DNA of 64,000 bases from Mesorhabditis belari (lineage: Eukaryota > Nematoda > Chromadorea > Rhabditida > Rhabditidae). Of this stretch, positions 1 through 12,300 are shown piece after piece (the first letter of the stretch is position 1; each line of letters starts with the position of its first letter). The stretch lies in NCBI GenBank assembly GCA_958450365.1, contig CAUEEP010000886.1, positions 248,001 to 312,000 of the forward strand, written 5' to 3'. A program made the position numbers and the translations under genes. A model generated the notes under the pieces. The model saw only the letters and a program-made list of their open reading frames with translations, made no database searches and was not told the origin of the DNA.

Positions 1-756
1 GAGATTTTTAACCCCAAAAAATTACACCTCCTTCTTCTTATCTATTCTTACCTTCTTTTAAGAGTTTCTAATGGTTTCCGAAAGAAATTTGAAAGTAAAT
101 TTAAAACACTTTCAAATCAGCTATTCAAAAAATCCAGAAATTCGTCATTTCTATACTTTTGAATCCTGAATTTCCGTCATTTGGTGCCTCTAGGGTTTAT
201 CGGCGTTGAGGTAAAAAAATCTCATAGTCTATAGCTCTATATTGTTTGCTTTGTTAAAGAACTTCTTTCTTTTTAAAGAACCATTTCTTTTATTAAGATT
301 TCTTTACGGTTTTTTCCTTTCATAACACAAATTTCTAGTCATTCGAGTCGAACAAATACGCGATTCTCTTAAAGCGGGTCCCTTTTTTTCGCTAATTTTC
401 TCCGATTTTTCTATCCCCTCTTTCCCCTTTGCTGTTTTTTTTTTGAGAAATTCCCCTTTTCTTGATTGACACGGTTTTTGTTTCCGATAACCTACTACAC
501 AAAAGCTCATCGAATGAATTTGAAATTAATAAAATCCCCCGTTCCGGTGGGCGTTCCGGTGGTTTTTCTTTCTTCTTCTTTTCTAATTTCACAGCTTTTT
601 AAAAGAGAAAATTTCATAAAATTGATTTTTTTTGGATAAAGAAAAATGTATGAGAATAAAGAGATTACTAAAAAGTTTTTTTTTTTTAATGAAAGAAACA
701 AGTGATCAAAGGTGAAAAAGGAGCTCGAATTCGTCAATTTATCGCTAGCTCAAATC

Positions 757-842
757 AAAATGATTAAAATGATCATCAAAATGATTAAATAACTTTTTAA
801 ATGATTAAATAACTAAATAACAGAATGATTAAAAATAAAATA
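757..842. repeat. AATGATTAAATAAC-type short repeats
   Basis: Imperfect reiteration of ATGATTAAA and AAATAAC blocks in an AT-rich stretch. Confidence 0.6.
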
Positions 843-889
843 ACTTTTGTTTTGTAGAAAAGTGTAGCAAGTTTGAGTTGTAAATTTCA

Positions 890-960
890 GATAAAAGATA
901 GAAGATAAAAGATAAAAGATAAAAGATAAAAGTTAAAAGTTAAAAGATAAAAGATAAAAG
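890..960. repeat. Heptamer microsatellite (GATAAAA)n
   Basis: About ten copies of GATAAAA with GTTAAAA variants in the middle. Confidence 0.85.
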
Positions 961-1305
961 GAATCATTTTTAAATAAGCTTCAAGTTAGGCCAAATTTTT
1001 TTGTTTAACTTTTTAGTTGGGCGTTAGCTTGTAAAATAGTTAGAAAAAGAAATAAATACTAATTCTAATGAGAAATTTGAAAGCTAATAGTAAGCTTTAT
1101 GCTTGCTAATAGTAAGCTTTATTATTACCAATAGTAAGCCTTATCAAGTAAGTCAAAAATTTGAGATCTAGTTGTTTGATAGTTTAGCCAAAAGATAAAT
1201 AGTTTTAATGAAAGAAATCTATTTATAATACTGATTTGTTCTCACTTTTAGACTTAAAAGCCTAAATTTTTCAAAGTTTTCTCCAATTTGATCTCAAAAT
1301 TTTAG

Positions 1306-1392
1306 GATGAGCAAGCACAGGAACAGGCGAAAACGGATCAACAAAGGAACGATGAGGCATTGAAATCAATGCTTAAATCGATTGAGGATTAG
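1306..1392 (+). CDS. Possible last exon of an unidentified plus-strand gene
   Basis: An AAATTTTAG acceptor precedes 29 in-frame codons ending in TAG: DEQAQEQAKTDQQRNDEALK, then SMLKSIED. Composition is protein-like in an otherwise AT-rich stretch. I found no upstream exon and no clear AATAAA. It could be a nested gene in a ttn-1 intron, a pseudogene fragment, or chance. Confidence 0.25.
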   Translation, partial: DEQAQEQAKTDQQRNDEALKSMLKSIED

Positions 1393-1445
1393 GAAAAAAA
1401 GAAAAAGCTATACTTCTGCATCTTTGCCCCAACAGCATAAACGTA

Positions 1446-1709
1446 CCGTAAATACTGTAATAGTACCCCACCCCCCTCGTACAGTCGGGTAGTCACAAAA
1501 GTTTTTTAGTATTTATTTTTTTTCAAAGCACCCGTACTTTCAAAAAATGCGTCTTTGGTATCAAAAAATAGCTGAAATTCAGGGCTATTTTTTGATACCA
1601 AAGCGCGCATTGTAGCAAAAACCAGTCTCGAGAAAAACTCGTTCAAAGCAAGACTACGCAACACTCCGCATCGTCATTATGGGGGTGGGTACTATTACAG
1701 TATTTACGG
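1446..1709. mobile_element. Small inverted-repeat element (MITE), TA target duplication
   Basis: 264 bp. Ends CCGTAAATACTGTAATAGTA and its reverse complement TACTATTACAGTATTTACGG, each next to TA (1444-1445, 1710-1711). A second internal palindrome around CTTTGGTATCAAAAAATAGC. No coding capacity. Confidence 0.75.
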
Positions 1710-1903
1710 TAAATATTCCCCGATAAGTCTCTAGCTTGGTGAAAATAACGGGAAAATAGTCTAAATTAGATTTTTAATTCATTAATTTCATTAATTCTAG
1801 CTCAAATCTATTCAGAATCATAATCAAAACTAGGACATCAAAACTAGACATGCTAAAATTGAATGATGAAATAAGATGTGTTATATGAACTTTTTGACTT
1901 ATC

Positions 1904-2238
1904 GGGGGTGGGACAAATGCGACCTTTTCTTTGCTGGAAAAGCCCTTAGGAAAGGTCGTAGAGCTTCAAAAATGTTTTCATAGAAGGGAATCGTATGCGT
2001 AGATTCCGAATTTCGACAAATCAGACCTACGCAAGTTAACGCTTTTCCGCAGTTTTTGCCTTTTAGCCCAAATTTGACGTGTCAGCGAGGTCTAATTTGT
2101 CGAAATTCGGAATCTACGCATACGATTCTCTTATATGGAAATATTTTCGAAGCTCTACGGCCTTGCCTAAGGCCTTTTCCAGCAAAAGGTGCGCAAATGT
2201 CCAGGTGCGCAAAAAAAGGTCGCATTTGTCCCAGCCCC
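1904..2238. mobile_element. Palindromic foldback element, family A, copy 1
   Basis: 335 bp, almost wholly self-complementary. Termini GGGGGTGGGACAAATGCGAC and, inverted, GGGGCTGGGACAAATGCGAC. Flanked by an exact 8-bp duplication GACTTATC at 1896-1903 and 2239-2246. An 8-bp duplication suggests mobilisation by a hAT-like or Merlin-like transposase (inference). Confidence 0.8.
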
Positions 2239-2517
2239 GACTTATCAACTTAAAAATGCAGAAGTACCGCAAAAACCTTTGTCAAAATCAATCAAAAGAT
2301 TTCAATTTTAAGATATTTGTACTCTAGTTTGGATTGAGATTTTCATGTTTTCCGTAATTCGTTCGCAATTTTGCAGGCTCATTGTATTTTTTTTATTCAG
2401 TGCCATAAACAGGTTTAATATCTTTTCGAGAGCTTTTAAGCACATTTAAATCTTGGTTTTTATTAGGTTGTTGTTAGCAAATGGTTTTTCTTGTGCCAAA
2501 TTTCTACTGTACTGTAG

Positions 2518-2940
2518 TCTTTAAAGCAAATTGTAACGAAAACATCTATCGATCCTTTGCCGTTCGGAATTTAAGGGTTTTTCTCAGCACTAACCCATCG
2601 ATTTTAACTATTTTGACTATCATTTGATGCAGAATAAAATTGCGCATCGAATGATAACAAAATTACCTCAAAATATAATATCCACACAAAGTTGTTGGCT
2701 AAAAACCTAACCCCCGCCTATTATGGACGGAGCTTAACCTTTTGCCGCATAACTTTGCATGGATATTATATTTTGAGGTAACTTTGGTATCATTCGACGC
2801 GCAATTTTATTCTGCATCAAATGATAGTCAAAATAGTTAAAATCGATTGGTTAGTGCTGAGAAAAAGAGGAAAAATCTTGAATTGACAACGGCAAACGAA
2901 GGATCGACAGATGTTTTCGTTAGAAATTTATTCTAAAGCC
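2518..2940. mobile_element. Foldback element with arms of about 190 bp
   Basis: Left arm 2518-2700 and right arm 2755-2940 are reverse complements with scattered mismatches (for example CTCAGCACTAACC against GGTTAGTGCTGAG, and CTCAAAATATAATATCCA against TGGATATTATATTTTGAG). No obvious target duplication. Confidence 0.65.
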
Positions 2941-2984
2941 AAAACTGGGTGCTTGTTTTTAAAAGAAGTACGGTAACGCCTTGA

Positions 2985-3053
2985 GCAATGCGCTTTCTTT
3001 CTTTCTTTCGCTTTCTTTCTAGCTTTCTAACGCTTTCTTTCTAACAACTTTCG
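2985..3053. repeat. TTTCTTTCGC low-complexity stretch
   Basis: GCTTTCTTTCTTTC and CTAGCTTTCTAAC reiterations. Confidence 0.6.
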
Positions 3054-3272
3054 AAACCCTACCATAATCTTGACTCTATTTTACCCAATTTAACAGCTTT
3101 TTGGTCTAATTTTAAGAGAATTCACGAAGAATACGGTAAAATATTAAAAAATAGAATAATCGACGGCGTAAAGCGTTACAGATTATGGCTATTTTTGGCT
3201 TCATCTCATGAAAGCCGACTTTAAAAACACACGACAAGCTTTGTTAATTGAATTAGTGAAATAGAGACAAAC

Positions 3273-3351
3273 CTGTGAACGAGAGGCGCAACTTGACGGT
3301 TTCTCCCTTGTCGAAGAGTTGCGCTGATGCGTAGCGCTCGACGCGGTTGAT
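3273..3351 (-). CDS. ttn-1: ttn-1 exon 40: last exon placed, start of a further domain
   Basis: 79 nt. Encodes [20 protein letters not shown] and LRLSFTG, the A-B strands of another Ig. The donor GTTTGT is good, so the gene continues; one base is carried into an exon I could not find between 1 and 3272. Confidence 0.78.
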
Positions 3352-6300
3352 CTAAAGAATTGAATAGAAGCTCGGAATATGGATTTACTACTCATCGATT
3401 TACTTATTTTATTCGTTTCATTAAACTTTCTACAATAACAAACCTGTGGCGGCGAGTCCATACAAAGCTTGAAAGAGTATGACGCTTCACCCAAAGAGTT
3501 CTTGAGTTTGATCTAAATTGAGTTGTGTTTAGCTGATAGTTTAGCTGATAGCTGTTTAGCTGATACAGCTGATAGAAATATTCCATTGTGATAAATCTTT
3601 GAGTAAAGATTTATCACAATGGAATATTTTCAATGGAATAATAGTGTTTTCTTTACCGTAATCTCTCCCTCATCATCTTCTCTCATTTCACCGATTGTCA
3701 GCGATGAGGTGCCCGGTGAGGTCTCGATCCATTGACGCTTTCCAGAGAAAACTTCCTGAAAAAAGAAACAACTTGGTACAAAACAGAAAGCGGATTACAG
3801 TAAAGACAAAAACTATTAGGTGTGTGAAAAAGTAATCCACGTTTTTTATTTTTATCTGATGACCAAATAAGACGCTGTCTTCTCGAAAACCCTCGTTCAA
3901 CCTCTTCAGAAATAGGCCTTACATTAAATTGTGATGGGTCAACCGTAAGGAAACGCTTGAATGCCATGAATTTTACCAAAAAGTTGGACAAATGGATACC
4001 GCATGAACGATAACGCGCGACCACATGTTTCTTTACAGACTCGACAAAAAATCCAGAGTGTTGGATGGAAGGTTTTACCACATCCACCTTATAGTCCAGA
4101 CCTTTCTCCATCTGATTATTATTTATTTTTGTCTCTGTCTAACTTTTTGGCCAATAAACGGTTCAATTCCGAAGAAGATGTCAAAACCGAGGTTGATCTT
4201 TTCTTCGCCTCTAAGGACCAAGATTTTTATTATCGTGGAATGTCTTTACTTGTAGAACGTTGGCAAAAGGTTGTTCTTTCGAATGGTGATTACTTCGTTG
4301 AATAAAAATTATTTTAACGAAACTTATGGTCTTTTATATTTAAACGTTAAAAACGTGGATTACTTTTTCACACACCTAATATTAGAGTATTCGATTTTTT
4401 TTGTGCTTTTCATCTGCCACTAACTCGATCGATAAACAAATCGATAACAAATCCATTTCAACTGCACTCACCTTTTTATTCTTCAACCAATGCACTTCAG
4501 GTTGTGGTTCTCCATTGAATTCAACCACCATTTTCACCTTTCCTTTCTCTTTTCCCACCACCAACTCGTCGGGTTTCACGGTGAATTCGGGCTTCGCTTC
4601 GACTAAAAAGTTTTTTTTTGATAAACTTTTCCATTTTAATCACATATATGCTAGTGAACTTGTGATTTGTTTTGAGATTAGAAGAAAATGGAATAAAATT
4701 CATTTTGAAATAAAAAACACACCACACTGAACTTAACAGTGATCTATTTGGACAATAAAGTACTTGTGCACCGACAATTCTCCACTCATTTTGTACCTGC
4801 AGCCTTGTCGACTTTCTGAGCCGTTTCCGGCTCGCCGGCTTGTTTTTCATCTTTAGAAACTGCTTTTTCTGCGGTATCTAGAAAATTTGAAACTAGGAAA
4901 GCTAAGAAAAATTGGAAACTTTAGAGTAAAGCAAAATTTTTTTTACCCTTTCGATCTTCGCATTTGACCGGATCGGATGGCTCGGAGGCTGGACCTGAGC
5001 CCGTTTCATTCACATAGGAGACCCGGAATTGGTATTCGATATCTAGAAATGTTGATATATAAAGCCTTTTACTTTCACCAATAGATCTTCTTTCATTTCT
5101 GGACAAAGTTCAATTTAAAGTTAAACATTTTGCTCTGACAAAAAGCGTTCAGAACAAAAGAGAGAAATCGTTCAATACTAGAGTTCAGTACTCGAGAGTC
5201 TAGCCTACAGAACCAGAAGAAGAAGAAGAAGAAGAACCAGAAGAAGAAGAACCAGAAGAAGAAGAGGAACCAGAAGAAGAAGAAGAAGAACCAGAAATGA
5301 AATCAAGTACCACTTACTATTAGTGTTGAGTATTTTAAGTTAAACCTTTAAAACCTTTAAAACCTTTAAAGCCTTTAAAGCCTTTAAAATCATCTCACTC
5401 ACCTTTCTTCAAGCCTTCAGCTGTATGGGTGGTCGTTGTGATTGTCTCTTTTGTGACAGTTTGCCAAGAACGTTTTGATTTAACCTAAAGCAATTTATTT
5501 TGAATTTTTGAAGATCATTGTATAGTTTTTTAAATAAAAACCTCTTTGAATTCCAATAAGTAATGCGTTTTCGGGTCCTCCGAAGCTTTCCATTCGACTT
5601 TTGCCGAGTTTTGAGTGACGCCGATCACTTGAGGTTTTGGTGGAGCCATGAGGGGTTTTTCTAAAAATTCATTTTGTTTTTAGTAAGCTATGCAAGTAGT
5701 TTTTAGTCTTTTATGTATAAACAATCTAACAAAGGGCTAATAACTTAAACTGAAACAAATCTTTAACATACCACTTTTCTTGGGCAATTTGATGGTGGCC
5801 GATGTCTCGACTGGCGGACCGGCGCCCATTGCATTCTCAGCCGAAATTCGGAAGAGATAATCGACATCTGAATTTCAATTTTTCCCACAGCTCATCACAA
5901 TAAAGATAATGAAAAACTATCTACTTTTGAACTCAATTTAAATCTAATTTAAAATCCCTCACTAACCCCATTGCATTCCAGTCAACATCGTGCTCGTTTC
6001 GGTGGTTCTTGTCACAAAAGCCCACGTGTTTTTCTTAGCCTCTCGTCGCTCGACGCAATAGCCAAGAATTGGACTTCCTCCTGGAAACAACTGTTCAATT
6101 GCAATTCTTTACTTCAAACCATCATTTTGTGGTGGATTCCATGAGAGAGTGCATCCCTCAGCCGTCACAGTCGTCACTTCAACGGGCCCTTCGGGTGCTG
6201 ATGGAAGTCCTGAAACGATGAGAATTTTTTAAAGTCTAGAAATTGTCTAGAAACAGAAGAAATTGTCTAGAAATTGTCTAGAAGTTGTCTAGAAGTTGTC

Positions 6301-9300
6301 TAGAAAAAGAAAAGACACTTGACATACTGAAAGACACGAAAATTGCCATTAAAGCTTTTCACCTTTGACACCAAGTTTTATCTTCACAATCGTTTCCCCA
6401 GTTTTATTCTTTGCCAGCAACACATACGTGCCAGCCGACTCGGGTTGACAATTCTTGATGGTGAGCGTTGCAACTCCATCCTAAACTCTTTCATCATCTC
6501 TAAACTTTCTCAAAAAAAACCTTTTCTTTCATAGTATGCTTTGAATCGTTCTTCAAAGCTTTTCCATCTTTTGTCCACGTGCAAATTGGTGGTGGATGTC
6601 CGGAGATATTCGCATAAAGTTGCACCGTTTCGCCGGCTTTCACGTCCATTGACGACTCTTCAATCTCGATTCTGGGCTTTTCTAAAAATACGATTTTTAA
6701 ATCTTCTTTATCTTTTTCTTCTTTTATCTTAAAGCTTGAGTTTTTGAAAGTTAGATTTATCAAAAAAATCTACCATTGATCACCACTTCAAAGTCGACTA
6801 TAGCTGATTGTCCATCTTTTGTCTTAACTTTGCACACATACTTGCCACCAGTCTTCTCATTTGCCTAAATCTCTAATAAATATATCAAATTTCTATTTAA
6901 TACCTTGAATTGTAGACGACAAGAGTTTTTCTCAGTAATCACTTTGAATGAAACATCTAATGATTGTCCATCCTTTGTCCATTCAGCTTCAACTTCTTGA
7001 TCGTTGATTTGAACAAATAGCTCAGCGTCTTGTCCATCTTCAAAGCTGAGACTTCTCTTCTCCACTTTGGCCTCAAGTTTCTTCACTTTCTTGATCTTTT
7101 TCTTGTCTTCTTCCGTTGTTTCATCTTTTGAAGCTTGACTTTCCGCTTGCGACACTTCAGACTCAGCTTTCTTCGTTTTCTTCTTTCCCTTCTTCTCCTC
7201 ACTCTTTTGTCCATCTTCCTTAGCTTCAGCTTTCTTTTCTGCTTCAACCTTTTCTTCTTCTTTCTTCTTCACATCTTCTTTTGTCTCTTCCTCCTTACTC
7301 TTTCCTTTTGTTTTTGTTGGTGGAGGCGAAGTGATTCCTTCATCGATTGATCCTTTTTTCGATTCTTCTTCTGATGCAATTGTGCTTGCATCTTCACTTG
7401 TCAGTTCATCTTGTGATCCTCGTTTCTTCTTATCAACCGGTTTCAGCTCTTCTTTCTTTCTTGTTATATGTTCTCCTTCAACTTTCTTCTTTTCCAATCG
7501 TTTCTTCTCATCATCCGCTTTTTTCTTTGCTTCTTCAGCTTTCTTTGCTTCTTCAGCTTTCTTTACTTCTTCAGCTTTCTTTACTTCTTCAGCTTTCTTT
7601 ACTTCTTCAGCTTTCTTTACTTCTTCAGCTTTCTTGGCCTCTTCAGCTTTCGCTTCTTCTGCTTTCTTCATTTCTTCAGCTCGCTTCTTTGCCTCATTTT
7701 CGACTTTCTTAGCCTTCTTTTCATCAGCTTTCTTTGTTTCCTCAGCCTTCTTCTCTTCTTCCTCAGCTGCTTTCTTGGCTTCACTTTCTTTCTTAGCCGC
7801 TTCTTTCTTAATTTCGTCAGCTTTCTTCTCCTCATCAATCTTCTTCTTTTTCTCAGTCTTATCTTTTTGTTCAAGTTCTTTTTCTGCTACTATATCTTTC
7901 TTTGCCTCGTCTTCAACTTTGGCTTCTGACTCTTTAACTTTCTCCGCAACTTTCTCTTCAGCCATCTTTTTCTCTGCAAGTTTCTTTTCACCCTTCTGTT
8001 TCTCAACCTCAATCTGCTCTTCTGCTTCCCCGGCTTCAACCTTTTCTGTGTCCTTTGTTTTCTTTGTCTTCTTCTTGGCAGCAGTAGCATCTTTCTCCTT
8101 TTCTTCTTCTGCTTTCTTGGTTTCGACACTTGAATCAGGCTCTACAACTTCTCCGACCTCAACAGCTTTTCCTTCTTCAGTCTTCTTTTTCTTGACCACT
8201 TTCTTTGTTTTCTTTTTTTCATCTTCCACTTGAGCCTCATCTTTCTCAACCTCTTTTACAGCTTCACCTTCAACAGGAACATCTCTCAGAGTTGATTCTG
8301 TTTTCCTTTCCTCATCAACAACTGTTTCTGGAATGAGTTGTCCTTCGGAAACCTCTGATGGACTCTTTTTCTCTTTCTTCTTCAGCCGTCTCTTCTTTCC
8401 AGATTCCTCTTCTTCAACTCTTTGCTCCATCTCAGCCAGTCTTTCTTCTTCTTCCTCCTGCTTCTTGCTTTCAGGTTTCAGTTTTTCCAATTTTTCCTTT
8501 GGAATCTTCACAGCCACAGACGCATCACCGGCAGGCGAAATGGTATTGCTGCCAAGAGCAACCAATCTATAAACAAACGGCTCATCATCGGTGATCGATC
8601 GATCAGTGTAATTCAAGCGATCAGTTGTCGCCAACTCGATCCACGCTCCAGTGGTCGCTGGTTTACGCTCAATTCTATAAAACTCGGCACTAGGAGTAGA
8701 CGGCCATGTCAAGTGCACCTCAGCCCGATCAACCACAACATCCGGAACTTCAGGTGTTTCCAATTCCTGGGTCGGAGCCACAACGGTTTCTCGTTCTTCT
8801 GACTCTTCCCGTTCATCTTCTAGAGTGTAAACATCAACATGTTTGCTTGGATGTCCAGGTCCAACTTCATTCACCGCCAATACACGATACGTGTAAAGAT
8901 CGTTATTGAAAAGCTCAAGATCTTCAAATGTTAGATGATTTGGACGAGCGCGTCCAACATTTCTCCAACGATCATGCTCGACTTGTCGCCTTTCAATGAC
9001 ATATCCAGTAATCGGTGATCCATTGTTGCTCTCTGGAGCCTCCCAACTTAAACAAGTTGAATGAGTTGTTGTGTTGAAAGGTACAACATTCAGTGGCTCT
9101 GAAGGAACGTCAATCACATTCAAATTGATCGTTTTCACCGTTTCTCCATGCTCATTGCTTGCAACAATCTTGATTTCTCCCGAGTCACCCTTTTTGATGT
9201 GTTTCATTCGAACTGAAACAGTGTCCTCATATTTATCGATCTCGGCTCCAGAAAGAGAAATTGGTTGCCCATTGTGATAAATCTTGATAGAAGGCTCTGG

Positions 9301-12300
9301 ATTTGCTTTGAACTCGGCAGCAAAGTCGAATTCTTTTCCCGCAATAGCGATAACCTCGGGTTTATCGAGTGGCTCTGGGATGGTGATGATCGGTTTAACA
9401 TTCAGCACAACTTTTGCCGGTGCCGATTTTTCTTTATCAGAGATTGAAATCGTGTATTCTCCAACGTCGTTCTTCTCAAAATTTCTGATCATCAAAGTAG
9501 CCGTTTTGTCTTCCATTGACATCACAATTTTACTCATTTGTGGCCAGACTTCAACACCATTCTTAAACCATTTCGGCTTTCTGACTGGTTTCGTTAGTTC
9601 ACACGTGAGGGTCACAGTTTCACCAAATCCTTGAACAAATTGATCTTGTGGACCAACTTGAATATGTGGATCTTCTTCTTTCACAATAACATTCCCTTCA
9701 GCTCTACTTCTTTCATCAGAAGTCTCACAACGATAATGTCCAGCATCCATCAAAGTCGCTTTCTTGACTCTTAGTGTCCAATTTGGTCCAGTCTTGTTGA
9801 TTTCGATTCTTTCTGAAACTGCTAACTTGCGACCATCTTTAAACCAATTCACAGTTGCATCGGCATCTGAAAGAGTGCACGTGAGAACAATGTCCATTCC
9901 CTCTTCAACGCTCGTTTCTTCCGAGAAAGATCTCTCGAAATGGGCTCTCACATCGCCAATCGTCACATTGGCACTCGTTTGCGCTTTCCCGATTTCGTTG
10001 ATCACTTCACACGTGTATTTCCCACCATCATCTGCACTAGTGCCATGGATTTTTAAGGCCGACATATGACCTTCGCATAAGATCTCCATAGTGTCATCTT
10101 TCGGGATGAATTCGTTTCGATCTTTGTACCAAATGTATTCAGGAGCTGGCTCTCCAGTGGCATGGCACTCAAGATGAAGGTCACCCTTTACGTGGAACTG
10201 TCACATCTTTGAGTGCTTTGATGATCGTCGGTGCCACACTGAGCGCCACTTTGACAGGAGTGGTCGTGTCTGAATACTCGCCGACTCCGTGTTGATTTCT
10301 TGGCGCCACTCGGAACACATAAGCGATCCCTTCTTTCAAATCAGTAATGTGCGCTGGGCTGCAAGGAACGTTCACTTCAGCCCAAACAGACGATTGCTCA
10401 GATCGATAAGCAACGGTGTATTCGGTTGGCTCAGAATCCGACGGTGAATCCCAATAAACGTCTACTGAATCGGCATCGGTGATGATGACTTTTGGAATTT
10501 GCAGCTTATGTGCAGGCTTTCCTTGCACGGAGACGAATTCAGTGCTCTTATCCGAACTCGATTGCAAACCGGCCTCATTCAAAGCCTCGACTTTCAACTT
10601 ATAGTCAACTCCAGGCTTCAAGTCGGTGACTGTATAATTCTTGACAAAGATCGGCTCACTAGTCACCTTTGTCCATCCACTACCATTCTCTTTTACAAAC
10701 ACTTCGTAAGCGTAGATTGGTGAACCTCCAGTCCTCGTTGGTTCACTCCACGAGATCGAGATTGAATCATTGGTGATTGCACCAATTCTCGGTGGTTCAG
10801 TAATTGATGGGGCTTCGAATGCAGTTCCCGTTTTCACCGGCTTTGACTCCGCAAATTCACCAGTTCCGAATTTGTTCATGGCGGCAACTCGGAAAACATA
10901 TTCCGAATCTGCTTCAAGTTCTTCAATCTCCATCGCAGTACGAGTAGACGACACCTGAAAAGAGTTTTTGAAAACGCTCTTTTTGCTTAAAAAGCTTATC
11001 TCTATTATATTTGAGTTTTTGGTAAAAAAAGCAAAATGTCCGACCGGACGCGGATTCGAACCCTTGACATCTCGCACTCGGTGCAAGCGAGCTAGCCACT
11101 CGGCCATTGCGAGCCTCGCAGCGCCGCTGATATTTCGGAATATAAGTTAGATTGTTCATTAGACCATCGTCCTTTCTTGGGGAGATCACAGACAAGGATC
11201 TATAATACTAACAATGTCAGCGACACGCAATGACCGAGTGGTTAGCCCGCTCACAGCTAGTGCGAGAGGTCAAGGGCTCGAATCCGCGTGCGGTCAAACG
11301 TTTTGTAAGACATATCTGGCTCATAGCTGAATTTATAGATGGGATTTGAAAATTTCTCATCTATATGTGACTGACATGTCAAAATTAGATATAGATTAGA
11401 TTTAAAGTCAAATTCAAACCTGTCCAACACTGTGGAAAGCACGTCGACCGTATTCTTTCTTCTCAACAATGTAGCCAGTGATTTGTGCTCCTCCATCATT
11501 TGATGGTGCCCATTCAAGAGTGACAACATTACCAGACAAATTCGCTATCGAGACATCGCTTGGAGCAAAGGGTACATCTGAAATAAGTCTTTAATTGGAA
11601 ACAATTTTTTAAACTAACCAGCAACGGTGACTTTCACTGTTGTGCTTGCCTCACCATACTCGTTCTTGATCGTGATTTTGTATTCCCCAGAGTCCTCTTT
11701 ACTGGCATGTCTTTTTGAGAAACGAATCGTATTTGATAAAATTCCTAGCTCAGCTTTTGCTTCTTTCGGAATCGGTTTTCCATTTAATGTAATCTCGGCA
11801 GTTGGCTCAGGTTCACCCTTGAAAATGAGATTCATCACCAAATTCTCTTGTGATTCGATTTCGATTGGTCGACCCTCTTCGGGGAAAATCGGTTTCCCAT
11901 GAATTTCCAAGACAGTCGACACTTCTGAGTCGCCCGCTTGCAAAGTGTAACGACCAGCGTGTTTATAGGAGGGATTCTTGATCGTCAATGAAACATATTC
12001 ATCGTCCGGCTCAGCGAAAAGCTCATAATCGAAATTTGCATTTAAATCCTCGTTATCTTTCAACCAACGAACGGATTTTGTTCCATGATTTAGCTTGACT
12101 TTAATAGTGAATGGTTCGCCTTCTTTGCAAATTGTCTTTCTAGCCAATTTGCTCTCAATGATTACTGGTGTTTCTTCAACAATTAACTTCGATTCAAATA
12201 CAGCTGACGAAATTTGTCCAGAGATCACGATATTTGAGTCTTTTGGTGAAACATTGCTTAAAATTAAATGTCGAATGATTCCCTTATTAACAATGGTGGC

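Larger units (their letters stand above)
1..3272. other. Non-coding region (probably ttn-1 intron) rich in palindromic elements
   Basis: No further ttn-1 exon found on the minus strand. It holds AT-rich sequence, simple repeats and three palindromic elements (1446-1709, 1904-2238, 2518-2940), plus one possible plus-strand exon at 1306-1392. Confidence 0.6.
10955..11419. other. Intron between exons 25 and 26 with a pair of tRNA-like sequences
   Basis: 465 bp, AT-rich, containing two related tRNA-like segments in opposite orientation (11041-11117 minus, 11221-11295 plus). Nothing else recognised. Confidence 0.7.

Noticed and set aside
304..737. Short minus-strand ORFs at the window start
   Set aside because: Low-complexity Lys/Glu translation of AT-rich sequence, no splice-site support, no domain, and no continuity with exon 40.
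3698..4111. Minus-strand ORF across the mariner left half
   Set aside because: It overlaps titin exon 38 in a wrong frame and the transposon in antisense; the exon frame [15 protein letters not shown] is phase-supported instead.
11041..11295. Functional tRNA genes
   Set aside because: A- and B-box motifs are present, but acceptor and anticodon stems do not pair convincingly, so they are listed as tRNA-like only.
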